From contig CAZGUH010000007.1 of the NCBI GenBank assembly GCA_964529005.1, forward strand, positions 1 to 64,000: 64,000 nucleotides of DNA. The letters run 5' to 3'. This document shows, one piece after another, positions 24,687 to 31,336 of the stretch. This DNA is from CAZGUH01 sp964529005. GTDB lineage: Bacteria > Actinomycetota > Acidimicrobiia > Acidimicrobiales > Ilumatobacteraceae. How positions within the stretch are numbered: the stretch's first letter is position 1; the number at the start of each line of letters is the position of its first letter. The notes beneath the pieces were generated by a model, which was given only the letters and a program-made list of their open reading frames with translations, ran no database searches and was not told the origin of the DNA. A program made the position numbers and the translations under genes.

Positions 24687-25472
24687 GTGCCAACGTGGAT
24701 CATCATGTTGCTCGCGATCGCAGCCACCGCCGGCTTGCTCGTCGGATCATTCCTGACTGTGGTCGTCGATCGGGTGCCGCGCGGCGCCTCGATCGTCCAG
24801 CCGGGCTCCGCATGCGGGGCATGCGGCGTACGGCTCGCCCCCATCGATCTTGTGCCGCTCGTCAGTTGGGCGGCATTGAGGGGCCGGTGCCGGGCGTGCT
24901 CGGCCCGTATCGGTTGGGAACCGGTCGCGCTCGAGCTCGCCACCGCGGGGGCCTTCGTCGCTCTCGCGCTGCAGTTCGACGACGAACCCTGGTTGTTCGC
25001 TGCCCATGCGGTGTTCGCCGCGGGGCTCGTGGCACAGACCGGCATCGATCTGGCGACGCGCCGGCTGCCGCGCGAGGTCACGTACACCGCGATCGCGGTC
25101 GGAGCTCCGCTGCTCGCGATCGCGGCGCTGGCCGCTGACGAACCACGCCGGATCTGGATGGCGGCGGTGGGCGCGGCGATCGCCACGGCGCTGATGGGAG
25201 CGATCCATCTCGCAGCCCGCGGCGGCATGGGCGATGGTGACGTCCGCTTCGCGCCGTTGTTGGGCCTGTACCTCGGATACCAGAACCCCGGCATCGTCCC
25301 GCTCGGGCTGCTGCTCGGCTTCTTCTTCGGCTCGATCGTCGGGGTGGTGGTGATGGTGCGCAGCGACGCCGGCCGCAAAGCGTCTGTGGCGTTCGGTCCG
25401 TTCTTGGCCGCGGGCGCGTTCGTGGCCGTCTTCGTCGGGCAGGATCTGGTCGATCGCGTGCTCGCGCGGTGA
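24687..25472 (+). CDS. pilD: Prepilin peptidase (A24 family)
   Basis: This 261-residue integral membrane aspartic peptidase cleaves prepilin leaders and usually N-methylates the new N-terminus. A zinc-binding pair of CxxC motifs lies in the first cytoplasmic loop (C43/C46 and C68/C71). The catalytic aspartates are D121 (TGIDLATRRLP) and D183 in the GMGD motif (GMGDGDVRFA). About seven membrane segments are visible. The GTG start at 24687 fits the first membrane helix. It is the only plus-strand gene among pilT, pilC and pilB, ending 7 bp from the pilC stop. It should process PilA and all the minor pilins in this window. Confidence 0.92.
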   Translation: MPTWIIMLLAIAATAGLLVGSFLTVVVDRVPRGASIVQPGSACGACGVRLAPIDLVPLVSWAALRGRCRACSARIGWEPVALELATAGAFVALALQFDDEPWLFAAHAVFAAGLVAQTGIDLATRRLPREVTYTAIAVGAPLLAIAALAADEPRRIWMAAVGAAIATALMGAIHLAARGGMGDGDVRFAPLLGLYLGYQNPGIVPLGLLLGFFFGSIVGVVVMVRSDAGRKASVAFGPFLAAGAFVAVFVGQDLVDRVLAR

Positions 25473-25479
25473 CCGGCGC

Positions 25480-26852
25480 TCACACTCCGGACCCTTCCTT
25501 GACGCCGCCGAGCATGCCGTACATCGCACTGACGAGCGCGACGGCCACGAACCCGACGACGACGCCGACGAAGACGATCATGATCGGCTCGAACATCGTG
25601 GTGAACTTCCGGATCCTGANNNNNNNNNNNNNNNNNNNNNNNNNNNNNNNNNNNNNNNNNNNNNNNNNNNNNNNNNNNNNNNNNNNNNNNNNNNNNNNNN
25701 NNNNNNNNNNNNNNNNNNNCCGACGAAGACGATCATGATCGGCTCGAACATCGTGGTGAACTTCCGGATCCTGACGTTCAGCTCACGATCGAAGTAGTCA
25801 CTTGCCACGACAAGCTGATCATCGAGGGTTCCGGTCTCCTCGCCGACTTTGAACATCTGGCGCGCTGCACCGGGAAACAGTTCTGTCTCGGCAAGCGGCC
25901 GACTGAAGCCCGCGCCCTCCAACATCTGTGCGCGCGCGACTTCCAGGCGCTCGCGAAACACGACGTTGCTGGTCGCTTCTGTGGTGGTCTGCAAGCCGTC
26001 GGGAAGGGGTACGCCCGCCCGAACCATGGCGCCGAGGATTCGGCAGAAGCGTTCGAGGATCGCGTAGTGAACGATCCCGCTGATGACCGGAATGCGCAGG
26101 AGCATCCGATCCTTGATCGCGCGGCCTGTTTCGGACTTGAACAGCCACAGCACGCACGCAGCAAAGGCAAGAAACAATCCGAGTGGGACGAACCAGAGAT
26201 CGGTGAACAACGTCGCAATCGCCAACAACATCCTCGTTGGCAGAGGCAAGTCGGCGTCGAGTTCTTCGAACAGCGGCTTGAACTGTGGCAGCACGTACCC
26301 GGCGAGGATGACGACCGTGAACAGCGAGAGCACCATCACGACGCCCGGATACGACAGCGCCGACACGACCTTGGAGCGCGTCTCCAGCTCACGGTCGAGG
26401 TAGTCGGCCAGGTTGTCGAGCGTCTCGTCGAGCTTGCCGGTCAACTCCGCCGACCGCAGGATGCCGAGGTAGTACGGCGGGAACGCTTCGGGGTATTCGG
26501 CCGCCGCGTTGGACAGCGTCCCGCCGTTGCGGAGCTGCTCGACCATGCCGCTGATCGTGCGGCGCAGCGCGACGTCCTGCGTCTCGTCGCCGATCGTCTG
26601 CAGCGCGTCGGTGATCGGGATGCCCGCGCGCACGAACACCGAGAGCTGGCGCGTGAAGTGCATCAGCTCCTTCTTCTTGACCTTCTCCTTGGTGAGCTCG
26701 ATGTTGAACGCGCTGCGGCGCTCCTCGATCCTCACCGGATAGAGGTTCCGCTCCATCAGGGCGGCGCGCGCGTCCCCGATGGTTTCAGCCTTGGTGACGC
26801 CCTCGACGGACGTGCCCATGTTGTCGATGGCGGCGTATGCGAACTTCGGCAT
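25480..26852 (-). CDS. pilC: Type IV pilus inner-membrane platform protein (interrupted by an assembly gap)
   Basis: This PilC/GspF-family platform protein couples PilB and PilT motion to pilin insertion. Two GspF domains are seen, starting LMHFTRQLSVFVRAGIPI and ILERFCRILGAMVRAGVPL, each followed by membrane helices. The 100 Ns at 25620-25719 split the C-terminal end. The 55 bases before the Ns (25565-25619) equal the 55 bases after them (25720-25774). Merging the duplicated ends restores an uninterrupted frame: EPIMIVFV continues as GVVVGFVAVALVSAMYG and ends at the TGA at 25480. That is the expected PilC terminus, so the gene is intact in the organism. It lies 31 bp downstream of pilB. Confidence 0.9.
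25620..25719. other. Run of 100 Ns (scaffold gap, probably false)
   Basis: Exactly 100 Ns join two contigs inside pilC. Because 25565-25619 and 25720-25774 are identical over 55 nt, the contigs overlap and no sequence is missing. A 55-nt exact overlap is what a de Bruijn assembler with k=55 leaves at contig ends. The true sequence would be 155 bp shorter here. Confidence 0.9.
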
Positions 26853-26883
26853 CAGGACCTGCTTGGCGCGGCGGGACGGGACA

Positions 26884-28653
26884 TCAGCTGGCGAACAGAG
26901 TTCGCACGACTTCGGGGACGGTGGTGACGTCGGCTTCCACCAGCGCCATGGCTTCGCGCAGCATCGTGCGCATGCCCTGGGCGACCGCGAGGCGGCGCAG
27001 CTCTTCGGTGGTGGCCCAGCCGACGATCAGGCGGCGCAGCTCGGGGGTGATGCGCAACAGCTCGTACACGCCGATGCGATCGCGATAGCCGGTGCCGGCG
27101 CAGTAGTCGCATCCGACCCCGTGGAAGAACGTCGTCTTGTCGCTGCCGCCGGAATGCTGGCGATAGACGGCGAGCTCCTCCGGGCCGGGTGTGTACTCCG
27201 CCTTGCAGTTGTCGCAGATGCGGCGCAGGAGGCGCTGGCCGATGACGCCGACGACGGACGAGGCGATGAGGAACGCTTCGATGCCCATGTCGAGGAAGCG
27301 GTGCAGCGCCGCGACGCTGTCGGTGCCGTGCAACGACGAGAGGACGAAGTGTCCGGTGAGAGCGCTCTGGATCGCGATGCGAGCCGTGTCCGCGTCTCGG
27401 ATCTCACCGACCAGGATCACGTCGGGGTCCTGGCGCAAGATGGCCTTCAACCCGGTCGCGAACGTGAGACCCGCCTGTTCGTTCGTCTGGATCTGGTTGA
27501 TGCCCGGGAACACGTACTCGACAGGGTCTTCGACGGTCGTGACGTTCTTGCCGGTCGAGTTGATCTCCTGGAGCGTGGCGTACAGCGTCGTCGTCTTGCC
27601 GGCGCCCGTCGGGCCGGCGCAGATCACCATGCCGAACGGCGCGTGCACGAGCTTGCTGAACTGCTGGTAGGTGTCCCGCGGCATCCCCAGCTCACCGAGG
27701 CCGATCAGCGAGCGGCCCTTGTCGAGCAGTCGCATGACGATCTTCTCGCCGAACACCGTCGCCACGCTCGCCACGCGCACGTCGACCTCGCGGCCGTCGA
27801 CCACGGTGGAGAACTGGCCGTCCTGCGGCCGTCGCCGCTCGACGATGTTCATCCCGCTCATGATCTTCAGGCGGCTGATGAGCGCGGCGTGCACACCCAT
27901 GGGAAGCGAGAAGGCGTCGACCAGCGTGCCGTCGATGCGGAACCGCACCCGAAGTCGGTCGTCGAGGGGTTCGATGTGCACGTCGCTCGTGCGGTCGCGC
28001 AGCGCCTGCCCGACGATGCGGTTGACCAGCTGGACGACCGGCGCCTGGTCGTCCAGCTGCACGTCGGTGACCGCCTGCACCGCGCCGCGTTGCTCGTCGG
28101 GGATCTCGAACGACTTGACCAGCCGCTCGATGTCGGCGTCGGCGCGCAGCATGCGATCGACGTACGTGCGCACGGTGGCAGGGTCGGACACGGCCCACCG
28201 AACCGGCTGGCCCGCGACCGACTCCACCGCTCGGCGACGCATCGGCGTCGGATCGGCGGAGGCGACGACCAGGGTGCCGCCCTCCTGCGCCGTGGGGAGC
28301 GCGAGGTTGGCGCGCACCACGGCGGGTGGCAGGGCGGCGATGGTCTCGGCGTCGAGCTCGACCGAGCGCACGTCGGCGACCGGGAGATCGAACGCTCGCG
28401 ACAGCGCCTCTGCATACTCAGCGCGCCCGACCCCGAAGCGCCCGAGGACGATGTCACCGAAGTGGAGGAGGTCACCGTTCGCCTGGGACAAGGCGGTGGC
28501 GAGATCGTCGGGCCGCAGATGGCCGTGGTCCGCGAGCAGCTGACCGATCTGCATGCATTCCGCGCTCGCCGGACCGTCCGGCGTCGCGGCCGCTGCCGCG
28601 GCAGGCGGCGGCAGCTCCGTGAGCGTGCCCGTCTTCGACTTGAAGAGTCCCAT
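26884..28653 (-). CDS. pilB: Type IV pilus extension ATPase
   Basis: This 589-residue GspE/PilB-family ATPase drives pilus assembly. The N-terminal MshEN-like region (about 35-170) is followed by the ATPase core: Walker A GPTGAGKTT, Asp box VEDPVEYVFPG, Walker B region DPDVILVGEIRD and His box GHFVLSSLHGTD. A zinc-binding tetracysteine (CDNC and CDYC) typical of assembly ATPases is near the C-terminus. MshEN domains in some systems bind cyclic di-GMP, so regulation by it is possible but not shown. It is 31 bp upstream of pilC and 23 bp downstream of a coiled-coil gene. Together with the separate PilT it makes a complete motor pair. Confidence 0.93.
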   Translation of the reverse strand: MGLFKSKTGTLTELPPPAAAAAATPDGPASAECMQIGQLLADHGHLRPDDLATALSQANGDLLHFGDIVLGRFGVGRAEYAEALSRAFDLPVADVRSVELDAETIAALPPAVVRANLALPTAQEGGTLVVASADPTPMRRRAVESVAGQPVRWAVSDPATVRTYVDRMLRADADIERLVKSFEIPDEQRGAVQAVTDVQLDDQAPVVQLVNRIVGQALRDRTSDVHIEPLDDRLRVRFRIDGTLVDAFSLPMGVHAALISRLKIMSGMNIVERRRPQDGQFSTVVDGREVDVRVASVATVFGEKIVMRLLDKGRSLIGLGELGMPRDTYQQFSKLVHAPFGMVICAGPTGAGKTTTLYATLQEINSTGKNVTTVEDPVEYVFPGINQIQTNEQAGLTFATGLKAILRQDPDVILVGEIRDADTARIAIQSALTGHFVLSSLHGTDSVAALHRFLDMGIEAFLIASSVVGVIGQRLLRRICDNCKAEYTPGPEELAVYRQHSGGSDKTTFFHGVGCDYCAGTGYRDRIGVYELLRITPELRRLIVGWATTEELRRLAVAQGMRTMLREAMALVEADVTTVPEVVRTLFAS

Positions 28654-28676
28654 CTAGATCCTCCACATCGAGCGCA

Positions 28677-29663
28677 TCACCACGACGCTGCGTCGTTGAT
28701 GCGCTCGATCGCCCAACTCGTGTCGTCACCGGTCTCGCCCGCCGAGTTGTCGTCCCCGGCGTGCGCTGCGTCGGGGTCGTAGTTCTCGTTCCGCACGAAC
28801 TGGTCGGGATCGAGCTCGGCGATCGCCCGCTCGAGCTCGTCCAAACGTTCCAGCTGCACCGCCGTGCTGACGTCCATCGTGTCGGCGAGCTGGGTTTCCA
28901 CCTCGCTCAAGCGCACCTGGATGTGGTCGAACCGCTCGCCCACCGTCGCCGTGATCCGATCGACTTCGATGCGAGCGAGGGTCGCCTCGCCCACCGCGTT
29001 GGAGACCTTGCTCTCCAGCGATGAGAGAGCGTCGATGTCCACCGTGGCCAGTTGCGCCTTCACCACCTCGAGCTCTGCGCCGATTTCGGCGGCGCGCGCC
29101 TCGGCGCGCCCGGCATGGCTCGACAGCGCTTCGATCTGCGCATCGAGCGCGGCGCGCCCGTTCGCCAGATCGTGACCGAGCGCCGCGATGCGATCGAGCA
29201 GCTCGGTCTCGATGCGCGTCCGCAGCTCGGCCATCCCTTCGCTGAGCTCCGCCCCGAGCTGTTCGGAGAGCGCGGCGAGTTGCCGGAGGGTCGCATCTCG
29301 CTCTGTGTCGAACCTCTCGCGCAGCGAGGCATCGAACGCCTCCACCTGTTCTGCCGAGCGCGCGTCGCGGTCGGCGACGGCGGCATCGATGCGCGCGTTC
29401 TGGTCGGCGAGGTGACCGGCGACGTTCTCGATGCGCCCTTCGAGCTGAGCGCAGCGCCAGGTGAAGTTGGTGACGATCTCGCCGATGCCCTCGTCGATCG
29501 CCCGCGCCATCGCGGCGAGGTACTCGTCGGTCGCCCGCCGCCCGACCTCGAGCCGGGCGTTGATCTCGGAGACGCTCTCAGCCCAGGACGCGAACCAGTC
29601 ACTCCGGGCGCGTGCGGTGGGCTCGGTGTCGGCGTTTCCGCCGGCGCTGTCGCTGTCCGTCAT
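28677..29663 (-). CDS. Coiled-coil protein upstream of pilB
   Basis: This 328-residue soluble, acidic protein is dominated by long alanine/glutamate-rich heptads (about residues 60-275), with one cysteine near residue 70 and no signal peptide or membrane segment. I recognise no family. It appears to be the first gene of a coiled-coil, pilB, pilC run (gaps of 23 and 31 bp). PilM, PilN and PilO, which normally link the motor to the pilus, are not in the window, so this protein could be a lineage-specific scaffold for the motor. A GGGAGGCC ribosome binding site precedes the ATG. It is divergent from an ECF sigma gene (89 bp). Confidence 0.7.
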   Translation of the reverse strand: MTDSDSAGGNADTEPTARARSDWFASWAESVSEINARLEVGRRATDEYLAAMARAIDEGIGEIVTNFTWRCAQLEGRIENVAGHLADQNARIDAAVADRDARSAEQVEAFDASLRERFDTERDATLRQLAALSEQLGAELSEGMAELRTRIETELLDRIAALGHDLANGRAALDAQIEALSSHAGRAEARAAEIGAELEVVKAQLATVDIDALSSLESKVSNAVGEATLARIEVDRITATVGERFDHIQVRLSEVETQLADTMDVSTAVQLERLDELERAIAELDPDQFVRNENYDPDAAHAGDDNSAGETGDDTSWAIERINDAASW

Positions 29664-29752
29664 GCTCGGCCTCCCAGCGGCGCGGTGTACGCCCTGTGAG
29701 CCCTTTATCGGCGCCCGGTGACCCCTGCTAAAGGGCGTCGCCAGCAGGCTGC

Positions 29753-30367
29753 GTGCTCAACTCGGGCGGCGCGTGTGTCGATGAACGATCAGTGGTCGCC
29801 TCGGTCGTGCGAGAGGAGGAGTTCTCCTCGTTGTTGTCGCGCGCCCAGCGCGGCGAGCGCGAGGCGATCGAACGTCTGTTCACCGATCTCCAACCCCGCC
29901 TGCTGCGGTACTTCCGCATGACAGCCCGGCACGACGCGGAGGACTTGGCGGGTGAGGTGTGGATGGGCGTCGCCCGTGGCTTCGGTGAGTTCTCCGGCGA
30001 CCTGGACAGCTTTCGCGGCTGGGTGTTCACGATCGCCCACCGGCGCCTCAGCGATCACCGACGCCGCGCTGCGCGCCGCGTCGCCGAGGAGGCCGACGAG
30101 CGCGCGCTCTCGCGGCAGGTCTCCGGCGACGACCCTGAGCACGGCGCGATCGAAAGGTTGAGCGGTCAGGACGCAGCCCAGCTCGTGGCTCGCCTGCTGC
30201 CGCAGGATCAAGCCGACGTCGTCCTGCTGCGCGTCGTCGGAGACGTCGACGTCCGCGATGTCGCCCGGATCATGGGCAGGTCGGAGAACTGGGTCCGCGT
30301 CGCGCAGCACCGAGGGCTGCGCCGCCTGGCCGAACGGCTGGGGGACAAGACCGGTGTAATGGGCTGA
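29753..30367 (+). CDS. ECF RNA polymerase sigma factor
   Basis: This sigma factor of up to 204 residues has region 2 at about 40-105 (DAEDLAGEVWMGVARG, then RGWVFTIAHRRLSDHRRR) and region 4 at about 140-195 (LPQDQADVVLLRVVGDVDVRDVA and a helix-turn-helix). It should direct RNA polymerase to a small regulon. The GTG at 29753 gives the longest form; internal GTGs (for example in SVVASVVREEE) are also possible, and no strong ribosome binding site decides. The gene 24 bp downstream encodes a membrane protein with anti-sigma topology, the usual partner arrangement. It is divergent from the pilus coiled-coil/pilB/pilC genes and upstream of the glycan locus, either of which could be its target. Confidence 0.85.
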   Translation: MLNSGGACVDERSVVASVVREEEFSSLLSRAQRGEREAIERLFTDLQPRLLRYFRMTARHDAEDLAGEVWMGVARGFGEFSGDLDSFRGWVFTIAHRRLSDHRRRAARRVAEEADERALSRQVSGDDPEHGAIERLSGQDAAQLVARLLPQDQADVVLLRVVGDVDVRDVARIMGRSENWVRVAQHRGLRRLAERLGDKTGVMG

Positions 30368-30391
30368 CGTCCTCCGGCGATCTCGTCCTAC

Positions 30392-31336
30392 GTGGAGCAG
30401 CACGACGAAGGTCCCGAGCCCCTCGACGCGCTCCTCGACGCGCTCCGATCTCCCGGGACGGACGCCGAACTCGATTGCTCGAGCGCGGTGATCGACGCCT
30501 TCGCCACAGCGATCCAGCAGCCGCACGCCGCTGCCGGAGCGCCGCCGCGCCGCAGCCGCCGATCGCGTGCCGCGCGGGTGGTGGCGATCAGCGCCGCATC
30601 GGTCGCGTCGCTCGCCACCGCAGCTGCGGCAGCGAACCTCCCGGCTCCCGGCCTGGGCTTCCCCGGTTTGCCCGGACCCCTCCGTCCGTCGCCCCGATCC
30701 GTCGCCACAGCGCCGGCGCCCTCTGCCGACGCGCCGCCGCCGGGTCCCCAGGCGACGCCCGCCGTCGGCATCGAAACGAACCCGTCGCCGTCGTCGCCCT
30801 CGTCCGGCTCGGCGTCCATCACGTCCTCGTCGTCCGTCTCGACGGTCACCTCGTCGACGAACGACGTCACCTCGGAGCCATCGCCGGCCAGCGCGCCTCC
30901 CGCCACGGTCGGCACGACGGCGACGACGGGGCCGACCGGCCAGCCGGTCGGCCCTGACCCCAGCGGCCCAGCGAAGAAAGGTCTGTGCGAGGCGGCGTCG
31001 GAGGCCGCGTCGGGCAACGATCGTGCCGCCCAATCCGTCGCCGAGGAGAAGCTGCGTGAGGCCGCCGCAGCGGCGGGCGTGTCGGTGGAGGAGTTCTGCG
31101 GGACCACGCCGCCGACCGGAACGTCGATCCCGCCTTCACCGGAGACGTCGACCACTCCACCGACCACACAGCCACCGTCGCCGCCGACGACGACGCCGAG
31201 CGGGGCGGGCAATGGGAACGGCAACGGCAACGGCAACGGAAACGGGCGGGGGAACAGTTCGACGAACGCGCCGCCCGGGCAGTCCGGCGACAAGGGGAAC
31301 CCGAGCGACACCGCTCCCGGACGCAGCCGCGGATGA
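30392..31336 (+). CDS. Membrane-anchored, probable anti-sigma partner with Gly-Asn repeat tail
   Basis: This 314-residue protein has an N-terminal cytoplasmic part of about 50 residues and a basic patch (RRSRRSRAAR). One probable membrane segment follows (about 62-84, VVAISAASVASLATAAAAA), then a long Pro/Ser/Thr-rich external region. A small two-cysteine helical module (GLCEAASEAA to VSVEEFCG) sits in the external part, and the tail carries about seven Gly-Asn pairs encoded by a hexamer repeat (31212-31249). No zinc-finger motif is seen. Its place 24 bp after the ECF sigma gene suggests an anti-sigma or sensor. The gene overlaps the next by 4 nt (ATGA), tying it to the glycan-locus fusion enzyme. 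Confidence 0.65.
   Translation: MEQHDEGPEPLDALLDALRSPGTDAELDCSSAVIDAFATAIQQPHAAAGAPPRRSRRSRAARVVAISAASVASLATAAAAANLPAPGLGFPGLPGPLRPSPRSVATAPAPSADAPPPGPQATPAVGIETNPSPSSPSSGSASITSSSSVSTVTSSTNDVTSEPSPASAPPATVGTTATTGPTGQPVGPDPSGPAKKGLCEAASEAASGNDRAAQSVAEEKLREAAAAAGVSVEEFCGTTPPTGTSIPPSPETSTTPPTTQPPSPPTTTPSGAGNGNGNGNGNGNGRGNSSTNAPPGQSGDKGNPSDTAPGRSRG
31212..31249 (+). repeat. Hexanucleotide GGCAAC-type repeat encoding Gly-Asn
   Basis: About six imperfect copies of GG[CGA]AAC encode alternating Gly-Asn near the C-terminus of the probable anti-sigma protein. Length changes by whole hexamers would keep the frame. Confidence 0.7.

Noticed and set aside
31201..31260. Possible CRISPR or minisatellite array
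   Set aside because: The hexamer repeat lies inside a coding frame, encodes Gly-Asn and has no spacers. No CRISPR array is seen anywhere in the window.
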